From: RUG14219 sp045538535
GTDB lineage: Bacteria > Cyanobacteriota > Vampirovibrionia > Gastranaerophilales > Gastranaerophilaceae
Reading direction: 5' to 3'
DNA: 64,000 nucleotides
NCBI GenBank assembly: GCA_045538535.1
Contig: JAZSRN010000026.1
Coordinates: 1-64,000, forward strand
The position numbers and the translations under genes were made by a program. Below are positions 40,843 through 50,439 of the stretch, one piece after another. The stretch's first letter is position 1; every line of letters begins with the position of its first letter. Below the pieces are notes generated by a model. The model saw only the letters and a list, made by a program, of their open reading frames with translations, was not told where the DNA came from and ran no database searches.

Positions 40843-42189
40843 CTATTCAGTTTTTAAAATATCATTTCTTTGTTTTATTGCATTATCAATATCTTGAATA
40901 AGCATCTGAACTTCGGTTGTATCACTTAACCTTTGCGCCGCAAGCGCATATGGTTTCCCCTGAGACGGCATACCATTATTCAAATAAATCACTGCGGCAT
41001 TATAATTTATAACATACTTGTCTTCATCACGCTTTGCAATTTTCAATCCATCTTCTAAGGCCTTAATTGCTTCCGGAACCCTATTCAATTCAGAAAGTGC
41101 AATCGCTTTATCTATATAACCGTTAGCCAAATCCGGAGCTTTTTTTATATAATTTTCAGCTTCTTGCAACTTTTTAGCAGAACGTGTTTTAGAGTTACCT
41201 ATAATAATCGGCGCATAAAACATATTTTTTGTATCTACACTTGATAAAGCAATATTAGTTACTTCCGGCATCATTCTATATAACAGATTGATAGTATTCA
41301 AATCCGCCTGACTCAAATACTGAAACCCGCTTCTATATTGATTAAAAAGACTACTGGAATTTTCATCGGCCATATACATCAAATCATTAGAATTATAACT
41401 ATGCCCCATAATTCCTAACGCGTGCCCCATTTCATGCAAAACGGTATTATATAACTCTTTATCAGTAAAATATGTACCCAACGGGTCTTTATCATAAAGC
41501 GTTATTGTCATTTTGTGCAGAATGCCCTTATTGGTAATCATCGGAGTAGTAACCCCAACCGCATAATGACAACCCGCTTGATTGCAAACATCTTTTGGCA
41601 TAGGCACAATTTCGATTATAATATTTGCATTTTCAGTATTATCTACGATGTTATATTTTACAAATCTGGTCGATTCACGCCATTGATTTAGGGCCCTAAT
41701 TATTTCAGTTTCAAAATAATCCGGTAACCCTTTAACTTTTTTTTGAATAGAAATTTTTAGAGGAAAACTACTTAAATCCCAACGCACAACGCCCACTTCT
41801 GCAGGAACTTGTTCTATATAATTATTTGCAAATGGTTTCAAAAATCGTTCCTTTAATTCGGCAATTTTTAAAGTTGCCGTTAAGCGCGCGCTATCGTTGA
41901 TATTACTTTCCGCAATTAAATAAAGCTCTTTTTGGATTTTTAAAGTTGGTTTTAATTTAGTAAGAGTTTTTGCGTAATAATATCGAATATCTTGATTTTT
42001 TTTCGATATTTTATTAGCTTTTGACAAGGTGTTGTACGCTGTAATATAATCTTGATTTTCATACGCATCTTTACCTTGTTTCAAATAAATTTCAGGCAAA
42101 AAACGAACAACCAATCCAAAAATAATTGCAGCAAGACAAATAAAAACAACTATTACTCTATCAGTTGTTAACCCAAATCTTTTATTCAT
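40843..42189 (-). CDS. Membrane-anchored TPR/M10-type zinc metalloprotease
   Basis: The 448-residue protein has an N-terminal membrane segment (about 12-30), a TPR-like region, then a protease domain with HEMGHALGIMGH (about 252-263), which is the HExxHxxGxxH zinc motif of matrixins and related M10 peptidases, followed by NDLMYM (Met-turn-like). More TPR units follow at the C-terminus. The catalytic domain should be outside the membrane. Its start overlaps the scpB stop by 8 nt, making it the last gene of an smc-scpA-scpB unit. That linkage is unusual and no functional link is known. Confidence 0.85.
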   Translation of the reverse strand: MNKRFGLTTDRVIVVFICLAAIIFGLVVRFLPEIYLKQGKDAYENQDYITAYNTLSKANKISKKNQDIRYYYAKTLTKLKPTLKIQKELYLIAESNINDSARLTATLKIAELKERFLKPFANNYIEQVPAEVGVVRWDLSSFPLKISIQKKVKGLPDYFETEIIRALNQWRESTRFVKYNIVDNTENANIIIEIVPMPKDVCNQAGCHYAVGVTTPMITNKGILHKMTITLYDKDPLGTYFTDKELYNTVLHEMGHALGIMGHSYNSNDLMYMADENSSSLFNQYRSGFQYLSQADLNTINLLYRMMPEVTNIALSSVDTKNMFYAPIIIGNSKTRSAKKLQEAENYIKKAPDLANGYIDKAIALSELNRVPEAIKALEDGLKIAKRDEDKYVINYNAAVIYLNNGMPSQGKPYALAAQRLSDTTEVQMLIQDIDNAIKQRNDILKTE

Positions 42190-42691
42190 CCTTTACACCC
42201 TTATCAATCTCCAATATTTTAGCCAATGAGCGGGTATCGCCTTTTAATTTAAAGTATTCGGCAAACTTTGGAGTCGTTTTGAGATTAAAACTACGGCCGT
42301 TTTTATCCCTAGTCTTTGAAATCAAACCTTTTTCAACCAATTCTTGAACGTGTTCATAGGCAGTTGAACCACGCAAATCTTTCAAATCGGTTTGACGCAA
42401 AGGCTCTTTTAGCGCAATAACCGAAAGAGTTCTTAATACTGCTGGCTTCAAATCAACCGGACACAAAAGCTCTACCAAATCAGTATGCTCCTCTTTTACC
42501 TGAATTATGTATCCACTTTCATCATCGATTTCTAATGCACCTTCACGCGCAGCATAATCCATAATCAAATCAAGCAAAGCTTGTTCCACAACCTCAACTT
42601 CTTCACCTAAAATATTGGCAATTTCTTCCGGCTGCATAGCTCGAGCAGTAATGAACAAAATTGCTTCAACTCTATATTTCAACTGTTCCAT
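42182..42691 (-). CDS. scpB: Segregation and condensation protein B
   Basis: ScpB dimerises by winged-helix domains and binds ScpA in the Smc-ScpAB condensin. The 169-residue length is standard. Motifs: VEAILFITARAMQPEEIANILG, LRTLSVIALKEPLRQTDLKDLRG, EKGLISKTRDKNGRSF and FKTTPKF-type wing. It overlaps scpA by 20 nt and the following metalloprotease by 8 nt. Confidence 0.93.
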   Translation of the reverse strand: MEQLKYRVEAILFITARAMQPEEIANILGEEVEVVEQALLDLIMDYAAREGALEIDDESGYIIQVKEEHTDLVELLCPVDLKPAVLRTLSVIALKEPLRQTDLKDLRGSTAYEHVQELVEKGLISKTRDKNGRSFNLKTTPKFAEYFKLKGDTRSLAKILEIDKGVKDE

Positions 42692-43568
42692 TTTCTGCTC
42701 CTATATATTTTTTACCTTGTTCAATAACATTATCTATCATATTCTGAGTTTCGTCATCTATCTTGTCATCATAATCAATTTTAGACTCACCCTTAACGAC
42801 ATATAAATCTGAATAAAAAGACTCTTGTTTTAAATCGTAATCGGTTTCTGCAGTCAAAAACAATAACGCAATGTATGCGCTTATTTTATCCATACCCAAC
42901 AATGTTAAGTCATTGAGTTCAATTTCTTCAGTTTTATTAAAAATTTGTTCTAAATTCTCTTTTAAAATTAACACACAATTTTCGATATATTCATCATGAG
43001 CGAGATTAACAATATCATCAGCCGACAATCTTGAATATGATTGCACTCTTCTCTTCGCTCTTTCATGCGCTTGTCTTAATGATTGCTTCTTTTCCAATTT
43101 TTCATAAAATTGCAACTGTCTAATCAAATCTTTCAATGTTACAACTCGGTTATGATTTAATTTTACGCTGGTTCTACGCTGTAAAACATCATCAATCGAC
43201 ACAACATTGTTCGTAGGAATATAATCATCTTCCGGATATTCAACTACAAATCCGTCTTCATCGTAAATATTTTCATCTTGATAATTATCTTCAAACTGCA
43301 TAACATCAAGACCATCAAGAACATTTGATTTTAATCGTAAAAGTACTGACGCAAAAAGAAAAGTTCTACCGGTAACTCTAAGATTTTGCGATTTCATTTT
43401 ACACATATGCGCAAGATATTTGTCCGTAACATCTACAATATCTATATTCCACGGATCAATTTTCCCGGACTTAGCCATATCAACAAGGATACCTATACCT
43501 TCATTTTGATTAGCTTTTATCTCTGGGATATCTATATTTAGATTTAACATTGCTAATTCACTTGCCAT
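42672..43568 (-). CDS. scpA: Segregation and condensation protein A (kleisin)
   Basis: ScpA bridges the two Smc heads of the condensin ring. The 298-residue protein has the N-terminal LVDMAKSGKIDPWNIDIVDVTDKYLAHM that binds the Smc neck, an acidic middle, and a winged-helix C-terminus (FLTAETDYDLKQESFYSDLYV). Length fits. Only one base separates the smc stop from its start, and it overlaps scpB by 20 nt, so the three condensin genes form one unit. Confidence 0.93.
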   Translation of the reverse strand: MASELAMLNLNIDIPEIKANQNEGIGILVDMAKSGKIDPWNIDIVDVTDKYLAHMCKMKSQNLRVTGRTFLFASVLLRLKSNVLDGLDVMQFEDNYQDENIYDEDGFVVEYPEDDYIPTNNVVSIDDVLQRRTSVKLNHNRVVTLKDLIRQLQFYEKLEKKQSLRQAHERAKRRVQSYSRLSADDIVNLAHDEYIENCVLILKENLEQIFNKTEEIELNDLTLLGMDKISAYIALLFLTAETDYDLKQESFYSDLYVVKGESKIDYDDKIDDETQNMIDNVIEQGKKYIGAENGTVEI

Positions 43569-43569
43569 A

Positions 43570-46500
43570 CTAATCTCTTAATTTTACTCCGGTTACTTTT
43601 GTAATACCTTTTTCTTTTTGTGTTACACCTATAGTTCTATTAGCAGATTCTATCATAGGTTTTCTGTGACTAACTACTATAAATTGCGTATCTTTTGATT
43701 GATTTTGAACCATTTGGGCGATACGTTCAACATTCATAGTGTCTAAACTTGCATCAACTTCATCGAAAGCATAGAACGGCGACGGCATATAACGCTGAAT
43801 AGCAAAGACAAACGATAGCGCAGTAATTGCCTTTTCACCACCAGATAAACTTTCCAGACGTTGCGCCTTTTTGTCACGTATAGATGCCTTGATTGTCATA
43901 CCGCCGGCTAGAGGGTCATCCGGATTTTCCAAATCTAATTCACCTTCACCTTCAGACAATTGATGGAACACTTCCTTAAAGTTAGCATTGATATTATTGT
44001 ATGTTTTTAAGAAAGTTTCTTTCTTTAATTGTTCGTATCCTTGCATTCTTTCAAGGATTTCTTTTCGCTCTTTTGATAACGTTTCAATTTGTTCTTTCAA
44101 TTCAGCTTGTCTTGCCAAAACTTCATCATAAGCTTGAATAGCACGCATATTGACATCACCCAATTCAGCCATTTTGCGCTCTAATCGTTGAATTTTAGAG
44201 GTAATTTCCTCAATAGAAATTTCAATCGGCGTAAGCTTTGCAATATCAACACCTTTATCTTCCAAATCTTTACGTGCCTCTTCGAGTTGCGGTTCGAGCT
44301 CTTTTCGACGAGTCTTGAAAGACTCTATCTGTTCTGAAATTCTTTCAATATCAGCTGCCGTAATATGTTTTTGCGTTTCAAGATTATTCAATTCAGCTTG
44401 AATTTCATCTCTTTCTTTTAACAATTTGCCGAGCTTTTCTTCAATAAGTTCAATTTGTTCAACCAAAGCTTCCAATTTTTTATTAAGCGCCTCAATGTTT
44501 GAAGCATAACGAACCTTGTCTTCCTCAAACTTGACATTATTTTTGGCTATTTCATCCATTTCATTAATCTTTGTTTCAATCAAGTTTTCATGGAACGCTA
44601 TTTGTCTATCCAAATCCCCCACTTCGGAATTCGCATGGAGTAATTTTGATTGCAATCTTTTAATTTCAGCCTCTACTCCGGCAGTTTTTTCTTTCAAATC
44701 TTTTAAGTCTTTATCATTTATAAGCTTTTCAACTTCTTCCATATCAGCTTGAACTTGTGCCATATTGTCAAACAGTTCAACATTCAAACCTTCAATTTTG
44801 TCGAGTTTTTTATTTAATTCAACAATTTTAGGCTCACCGGAAGCAATAAATTCATTTTTTTCTTTTAAAATATTTTCACTGGCTTCATAATTTTGTGTCA
44901 TATTACTTAATTCAATTTTAGATTTTGAAAATTCAGTCATCGAATCGGAGTAATTTTGACGAACCTTCTCCAATCTTGTTTCGATATCAGACTTTTTAGC
45001 TTTTAGATTAAGGAGTTTTTGCTCCATTTCTTTCAATCTTGACTTAAAATTGTTGAGTTCTTCATCATCATTTTGACTAAAACTCAAACCGGTACGTAAT
45101 TTTCCACCTCCAGTAATTGAGCCGGATTTTTCAAACAAATCACCTTGTAAGGTAACCATACGATATTTTCCGATAAGTTTATTTGCACATTCTCTATCCT
45201 CGACTACAAGAGTATCTCCAACCGCATAGAAAAATGCATCAATATAATCATCTTCGAAATCAACAAGATTTATTGCAAAATCAATAACACCTTTATCTTT
45301 AGGTAGTTGTAATTTTGACGGAGCGGATTTTATTTTATTCAAAGGAATAAACGTCGCACGTCCGGCATTTGAAGAACGCAACATTTCAATTGCCACACCC
45401 GCTACATGTTCATCATCAACTACAATGTGCGCCATTCTGCCACCAAAAGCAACTTCCATCGCTGTAGAATACTCTTTATCAACCGTACCCAACTGCGCAA
45501 GCGGAGCATGAACCCCTCTTAGTTTTGCAGACATTATAGTATCAACTGCGCGACCAAAATTCGCATCTTCTGCGGCATCTCTCTTAGCTTCCATTGCTGA
45601 AATTTTGCGATAAGCCATATTTATGTTATAACCCATATCATTGATTTCATTGTCCACAGTATCTTTTTCTTGCATTAAAGTCTGTTGAATAACCTTGAAA
45701 TCCGCCAATTCTTTTTCCAACTGTGAAACTAAAGTTTTTTTCAAATCATAATCAGCCGAAAAGTTTTCTTTAAGCTTTGTCAATTCTTCAACCTTTGATT
45801 TTGCAGCATCAATACCGGATTGCAAAGCCTTGAGTTCACTTTCTAGCGGTAATCTTTGTTTGATTAAATCATTTTCCTTATCTTTTAAATTTTCAAGCTC
45901 TTTACGTAAATTATTACGTTTTTCGATATGTTGATCAGCGGTAGCATTTAAGCCGGTCATGTCCTCAAGTATTTTCTTTAGCTCAGTTTCTCGCGCTTTA
46001 ATATCAGAATTTATAACTTTAATTTCATCATTTTTCAAATTTATTTTAAGCTTAAAATCTTCTATTTTCTTTTTAAAACCTTCAATAGCAGTTTTTGAAT
46101 TTTCAACGGATTTTAATCCATCTTGAATTTGTTTATCAGCATAATTTATCGCCAATTTTATTCTTTCTTGCTCACCTTTTAAAGATTCTTGCTGTCTTTT
46201 TAGCTCTATACGCTGCTCATCACCTTGTTCCTTCACAGAGGCATCAATCTCATTATATTTATTTTTTATTAATAGCAAACGTTCTTCTAAATCTTTACTT
46301 TTTAACTCTTCTTCTTTTTTCTTTTTCATTGAAGCTAAAATATTTTCATGCGCAAGCTCAAGATTTCGTTTCAAATCAAAAAAGCGAACCTTATTGACTT
46401 GACTTTCTAAATCAGCCTTTTCATCACGTAATTTTTGATACTTAAGCGCAACTTCGCGTTCTTCCTTCAACTGTTCAAGTCTGTTATCGACTTCATTTAA

Positions 46501-47061
46501 TATTACTGTTGAACGCTCAACTCGTTGTTCAACTGTATCAAGCTCATTTGTTGCTTGATCTATACGCCTGTCAAAATCTGCAATACCGGCGATTTCATCA
46601 ATAATTTTACGGCGATTTTTAGGGGTACAATTCGTAATCCCCATAACATCACCTTGCATCATCACGTTGTAACTGTTTGGCGTGACATTATATTGTTCCA
46701 GAAGCGCATGGACATTCGTCAATGTCGAAACGGAATCATTAATATAATAAGTACTTGCATATCCTTGCGAAGTTTTGCGAATACGACGCCCGATTGTCAA
46801 ATCTTCACCTTCATCCATGCCAAAAGTAACTTTTACAAAAGCTTCGTTTCTCTTTGTATAGGTTGAAATAAAATGTGATAAGTTTTCTGCTCGAAGTTCA
46901 CTTGCATTAGCCAATCCCAACGCAAAAAGCACACTGTCTATAATATTACTCTTTCCGGAACCGTTAGGCCCAGAAACTGTAGTAAACCCTTTTAACAAAG
47001 GAATTTCCGATTTATTGGCAAATGATTTAAAATTATCTATTTCAAGCTGTTTTATATACAT
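43570..47061 (-). CDS. smc: Chromosome segregation ATPase Smc
   Basis: Smc forms the ring arms that compact and align the chromosome. The protein (1163 residues from ATG 47061) has Walker A GPNGSGKSN near residue 32, long coiled-coil arms, a hinge (about 515-680, RGVHAPLAQLGTVDKEYSTA to GGGKLRTGLSF), the second arm, signature LSGGEKAITALSF and Walker B PFYAFDEVDASLD at the C-terminus. The frame could start four codons earlier at 47073; both ATGs have only weak ribosome sites and I chose the one matching the family's usual MYIKxLE start. It heads the smc-scpA-scpB-metalloprotease unit and has its own promoter. Confidence 0.95.
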   Translation of the reverse strand: MYIKQLEIDNFKSFANKSEIPLLKGFTTVSGPNGSGKSNIIDSVLFALGLANASELRAENLSHFISTYTKRNEAFVKVTFGMDEGEDLTIGRRIRKTSQGYASTYYINDSVSTLTNVHALLEQYNVTPNSYNVMMQGDVMGITNCTPKNRRKIIDEIAGIADFDRRIDQATNELDTVEQRVERSTVILNEVDNRLEQLKEEREVALKYQKLRDEKADLESQVNKVRFFDLKRNLELAHENILASMKKKKEEELKSKDLEERLLLIKNKYNEIDASVKEQGDEQRIELKRQQESLKGEQERIKLAINYADKQIQDGLKSVENSKTAIEGFKKKIEDFKLKINLKNDEIKVINSDIKARETELKKILEDMTGLNATADQHIEKRNNLRKELENLKDKENDLIKQRLPLESELKALQSGIDAAKSKVEELTKLKENFSADYDLKKTLVSQLEKELADFKVIQQTLMQEKDTVDNEINDMGYNINMAYRKISAMEAKRDAAEDANFGRAVDTIMSAKLRGVHAPLAQLGTVDKEYSTAMEVAFGGRMAHIVVDDEHVAGVAIEMLRSSNAGRATFIPLNKIKSAPSKLQLPKDKGVIDFAINLVDFEDDYIDAFFYAVGDTLVVEDRECANKLIGKYRMVTLQGDLFEKSGSITGGGKLRTGLSFSQNDDEELNNFKSRLKEMEQKLLNLKAKKSDIETRLEKVRQNYSDSMTEFSKSKIELSNMTQNYEASENILKEKNEFIASGEPKIVELNKKLDKIEGLNVELFDNMAQVQADMEEVEKLINDKDLKDLKEKTAGVEAEIKRLQSKLLHANSEVGDLDRQIAFHENLIETKINEMDEIAKNNVKFEEDKVRYASNIEALNKKLEALVEQIELIEEKLGKLLKERDEIQAELNNLETQKHITAADIERISEQIESFKTRRKELEPQLEEARKDLEDKGVDIAKLTPIEISIEEITSKIQRLERKMAELGDVNMRAIQAYDEVLARQAELKEQIETLSKERKEILERMQGYEQLKKETFLKTYNNINANFKEVFHQLSEGEGELDLENPDDPLAGGMTIKASIRDKKAQRLESLSGGEKAITALSFVFAIQRYMPSPFYAFDEVDASLDTMNVERIAQMVQNQSKDTQFIVVSHRKPMIESANRTIGVTQKEKGITKVTGVKLRD

Positions 47062-47088
47062 ATTCCTACCCATAATAGTCTTATATTA

Positions 47089-47117
47089 ATTAGACAACAA
47101 GAATTCCGGCATGTCAA
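47089..47117 (-). promoter_or_regulatory. Promoter of the smc operon
   Basis: On the minus strand consensus TTGACA (47112-47117) and TCTAAT (47089-47094) are 17 bp apart, 28 bp before the smc start. Confidence 0.65.
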
Positions 47118-47171
47118 AACATTAAACATATTTTAACAAAAGTTTGAAAAAAGAACCTAAAACTTCCAAAG

Positions 47172-47975
47172 TTACATTTTATCAATTACATTCAATATCA
47201 ATGACTTAAACTTCGCTTTTGCTTTATTAGTAACGTCAATGACTTCTTCGTGTGAAAGTTTTTCCGCATTTCCAACTCCACTTGCTGCATTAGAAATACA
47301 ACTAATTCCGAGAACTTTAATACCGCAGTAATTAGCTACAATAGCCTCCGGAACCGTAGACATTCCTACAGCATCTGCGCCCATTATTCTCATCATCTTA
47401 ATTTCAGCCGGAGTCTCATAACTAGGGCCTGAATTTGCCAAATACACACCTTTTTGCACCTCAATACCCAAAGCACAAGCACATTTTTCAGCTAACTCTA
47501 TCAATTTGCGATTATACACTTCGCTCATATCCGGAAAACGCTCACCGTAGGCATCATCATTAGGCCCAATCAAAGGATTTGCGCCCATAAGATTGATATG
47601 ATCCGTAATCAACATCAAATCCGATGGTCTAAAACTTTCATTTACTGCACCGGCCGCATTTGTCAAAATAAGCGTTTCGACACCCAAATTTTTCATAACC
47701 TTAATAGGATATGTTATTTCTTGCATCGTATGACCTTCATAAAAATGATTACGTCCTTGCATCAATACAACATTTTTACCGGCAATTTCAGCAAAAACCA
47801 AACGCCCTTTATGACCTTGTACGGTTGATTTTACAAAATTCGGGATTTCTGAATACGGAATGGCTACATCACAATATTCATCCGCTAATTCACCCAACCC
47901 AGAACCTAATACAATGCCGATTTTGGGCCTAATATCACCTATTTTAGATTTTATAAAATCAATAGTATTTTGCAT
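47172..47975 (-). CDS. punA: Purine-nucleoside phosphorylase
   Basis: PunA cleaves inosine and guanosine to base and ribose-1-phosphate for salvage. The 267-residue trimeric-type protein has GIVLGSGLGELAD, VQGHKGRLVFAEI, LMQGRNHFYEGH, LTNAAGAVNESFRPSDLMLI, YLANSGPSYETPAEIKMMRI and VPEAIVANYCGIKVLGISCI, all in the right order. An adjacent rpoZ-like gene lies upstream. Confidence 0.95.
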   Translation of the reverse strand: MQNTIDFIKSKIGDIRPKIGIVLGSGLGELADEYCDVAIPYSEIPNFVKSTVQGHKGRLVFAEIAGKNVVLMQGRNHFYEGHTMQEITYPIKVMKNLGVETLILTNAAGAVNESFRPSDLMLITDHINLMGANPLIGPNDDAYGERFPDMSEVYNRKLIELAEKCACALGIEVQKGVYLANSGPSYETPAEIKMMRIMGADAVGMSTVPEAIVANYCGIKVLGISCISNAASGVGNAEKLSHEEVIDVTNKAKAKFKSLILNVIDKM

Positions 47976-48052
47976 TTAACCGTCTTTCTTGTAAAAAAAT
48001 AGAACGGATATGTATCTGTTCTATTTTCTAAAATTCAATAATCTGAACTGAA

Positions 48053-48292
48053 TTAACCTACTAATCTGTTATCATCAGCTTCAGAAGCTTTTACCATAAT
48101 TGCGTGTTCAACCGGATTTTCTTTTTTGTACGAACTATCAAAACTTTCTTCGAAATTAAATTCTTCACGAGCTTTTTTAGCTTGAGTTTCATCAACCAAT
48201 TTTTTTGCCAATTCAGCAATTTCATAAACCAATTGATATCTATTCTCTGTACTTTCGTTTAAATCCCATGCAACTTTAATTATTTGATCCAT
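48053..48292 (-). CDS. rpoZ: Probable RNA polymerase omega subunit
   Basis: The 79-residue protein resembles omega in its NRYQLVYEIAELAKKLVDE helix and the NPVEHAIMVKASE segment that correspond to the NR[YF]..V..A..A..L and KPL..A..E motifs of RpoZ. The overall match is modest and the protein is divergent, so the call is tentative. The gene has its own promoter (48322-48350) and GAGGA before the ATG, and precedes punA. Confidence 0.55.
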   Translation of the reverse strand: MDQIIKVAWDLNESTENRYQLVYEIAELAKKLVDETQAKKAREEFNFEESFDSSYKKENPVEHAIMVKASEADDNRLVG

Positions 48293-48321
48293 TACTAATC
48301 CTCATTTCTTAATATAGTTTC

Positions 48322-48350
48322 ATAATATAATGGAAAAAAAAATTTAGCAA
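48322..48350 (-). promoter_or_regulatory. Promoter of the rpoZ-like gene
   Basis: On the minus strand TTGCTA (48345-48350) and TATTAT (48322-48327) are separated by 17 bp, about 30 bp before the start. Confidence 0.55.
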
Positions 48351-48386
48351 GTGGCAAAAAAAATCTATTCCATGTATAATAAAACC

Positions 48387-49037
48387 ATGGTCAAGAGAGA
48401 GAGTTTAAGAATATTCATTTGGATAGAACTTGCAATTTGGATTTTAATTGTTCTGATTGCTATTTTTGCAATTCGCCATCACAGAATTAAAAATATGAAA
48501 GCGAAAACGAGTTATCAAATATTTCTGCCGGATGTGGACGGATTAATTGTGGGGTCTCCAGTCAAATATATGGGAGTCGACATTGGTTTTATTGACAAAA
48601 TCAAAATTATTGACAACGATGTTTACGTAAAATTTATAATTGATGAACCACAAGTCAAACTTCCACAAGGAGTAATTGCAACCGTAGAATTTTATGGTCT
48701 TGGGGGCTCAAAATCCCTTGAGCTTTACCCACCAACCCAAGATTCCATTGCCTCAAGAAAGGTCATTGCAGTACAAAAACCAAAACGTCTCGGAGATGCT
48801 CTTGTACTTTTGAATTTTATGTTTGAGAAAATTGATTCAATAATTGAGCGAACCTCGTTTTTCGCGACAGAAACCGAAAGTATACATCCCTCTGCCGAAA
48901 ATGCAATACATGTAAATGACATGCAACAAAATGTTGACAAATTAGACGGTTGGCTATCAGAAATAAAAATAAAACCAACTATTAAAGATGATACTTCTCA
49001 AGAAACTAATAAGGAGACCGCAAATGAACACGAATAA
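48387..49037 (+). CDS. MlaD/Mce-family membrane-anchored lipid transport protein
   Basis: The protein (216 residues from ATG 48387) has an N-terminal membrane segment (about 7-28) and an Mce domain: YQIFLPDVDGLIVGSPVKYMGVDIG and VEFYGLGGSKSLELYPP. Such proteins bind phospholipids between inner and outer membrane, which fits a two-membrane envelope. The rest of an Mla system (ATPase, permease) is not seen. The start is uncertain: GTG 48351 or ATG 48372 are alternatives, none with a ribosome site, and a TATAAT at 48376-48381 would make 48387 leaderless. The end overlaps upp by 14 nt. Confidence 0.8.
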   Translation: MVKRESLRIFIWIELAIWILIVLIAIFAIRHHRIKNMKAKTSYQIFLPDVDGLIVGSPVKYMGVDIGFIDKIKIIDNDVYVKFIIDEPQVKLPQGVIATVEFYGLGGSKSLELYPPTQDSIASRKVIAVQKPKRLGDALVLLNFMFEKIDSIIERTSFFATETESIHPSAENAIHVNDMQQNVDKLDGWLSEIKIKPTIKDDTSQETNKETANEHE

Positions 49038-49674
49038 TGTACGCGTAATATCAAATCCAGTAGTATTGCAAAATCTTTGTGTTATGAGAGATAAAAATAC
49101 CGACACACAAAATGTTCGCATAGCAACGCGTAAAATAACAAGATGTTTATTGTATGAAGCCTCACAAAATTTACCATTAGTCGAAAAAGATGTTACGACA
49201 CCGCTGACAACCTTCAGCGCAAAAACTATAGATCCTGACATAAACCTTATCATTTCGCCAATATTGAGAGCAGGACTAATTTTTACTGATGAAGCGATTG
49301 ACATACTACCTCAAGCGTGCATTAGACATATCGGAATGTATCGTGATGAAAAAACTCTTAAACCGGTTTGGTATTACAACAAAGTTCCTATGGATGCTCC
49401 AGACCCTAGTAATTTTTACATTTACATAACCGATCCAATGTTAGCTACCGGCAACTCTCTTCTAGCTGCAATAGAACTCTACGCTAACAAAGGAATTCCA
49501 ATTAAAAACATAAAATGCATCTGTATAATTGCGGCCCCTGAAGGAATTAAAAATATTCAAAAACATTACCCTGATATCGAAATCATAACCGCAGCAATTG
49601 ATGAAAAATTAAACGAAAAAGGTTATATTGTTCCGGGCATGGGCGACGCTGGAGATAGAATATTTAATACTTAA
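49024..49674 (+). CDS. upp: Uracil phosphoribosyltransferase
   Basis: Upp makes UMP from uracil and PRPP. The 216-residue protein has ISPILRAGLIFTDEAIDILP, HIGMYRDEKTLKP, the PRPP loop YITDPMLATGNSLLAAIEL, IIAAPEGIKNI and the uracil-binding PGMGDAGDRIF at the C-terminus. ATG 49024 has AAGGAG upstream, so I prefer it to the longer frame from 48988. It overlaps the MlaD-like gene by 14 nt and is followed by a TPR gene. Confidence 0.95.
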   Translation: MNTNNVRVISNPVVLQNLCVMRDKNTDTQNVRIATRKITRCLLYEASQNLPLVEKDVTTPLTTFSAKTIDPDINLIISPILRAGLIFTDEAIDILPQACIRHIGMYRDEKTLKPVWYYNKVPMDAPDPSNFYIYITDPMLATGNSLLAAIELYANKGIPIKNIKCICIIAAPEGIKNIQKHYPDIEIITAAIDEKLNEKGYIVPGMGDAGDRIFNT

Positions 49675-49689
49675 CAAGAAACAATTATT

Positions 49690-50436
49690 ATGAAAAAAGA
49701 ACTTAAAGAAATAAAAAAAATGATTGCAGAAGGCAATACCGATATTGATTTATATATTACTGCCGGTTGGTTAAGTCAACAATTTGAAAAATTTAAAGAA
49801 GCCGAAGAATACTATCTTCAAGCTTTACGACTAGAACCTGAAAATGAAACCGCACTACATAGATATTGTGAAGTATTATCTAAACAACCAGACAAATTAG
49901 GCTTAGCCGAAAATGTTGTCATAGAACTTTTACACAAAAATTTTGAATACGGTTGCTATCACGGGCTATATGCAGACATATTAAGTGAAACCGGTAGGAT
50001 TAATGACGCAGCAAACGAATATCGCATTGCAATAGAACTCTCACCCGAAGAAGATGTTTATATCAACAATTATGGTGTTCTTTTGTTGAATAACGGATAT
50101 GAGCAAGAATCAAAACAGTATTTTGTAAGAGCAATAGAGCTTGACCCAAAATATAAGATTTATCGAGAAAATCTAGCATTAGCAATAAAAAGTACAAATA
50201 AATTTTATTCGTTTGTATGGAAGTGTCAAAAATTTATTACAAAATATAACCTTGGGGGTTGGTTATGTTTGTTTGTAATTTTATTTCCAAAAATCGCTAA
50301 ATTTATAGTAAAAACACAACCACAATTGATACCAATAATTGTTCCCTTAATTTTTATCTTCGTAGGATTTGCACTATACCTTTGGATATCAGACGGGATA
50401 TTAGGCATTTTAATTAAACTAAAATGGATTAAGTAA
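49690..50436 (+). CDS. TPR protein with C-terminal membrane segments
   Basis: The 248-residue protein has about four TPR units (such as AEEYYLQALRLEPENETALHRY and AANEYRIAIELSPEEDVYINNYG) and two hydrophobic spans at the C-terminus (about 190-203 and 214-240), so it is a membrane-tethered TPR protein with the repeats on the cytoplasmic side. No catalytic domain is seen. It follows upp by 15 nt and converges on hydG, with stops three bases apart. Confidence 0.75.
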   Translation: MKKELKEIKKMIAEGNTDIDLYITAGWLSQQFEKFKEAEEYYLQALRLEPENETALHRYCEVLSKQPDKLGLAENVVIELLHKNFEYGCYHGLYADILSETGRINDAANEYRIAIELSPEEDVYINNYGVLLLNNGYEQESKQYFVRAIELDPKYKIYRENLALAIKSTNKFYSFVWKCQKFITKYNLGGWLCLFVILFPKIAKFIVKTQPQLIPIIVPLIFIFVGFALYLWISDGILGILIKLKWIK

Positions 50437-50439
50437 TCC

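Noticed and set aside
42165..42347. Plus-strand frames opposite scpB and smc
   Set aside because: They are out-of-frame shadows of dense coiled-coil and helical coding sequence.
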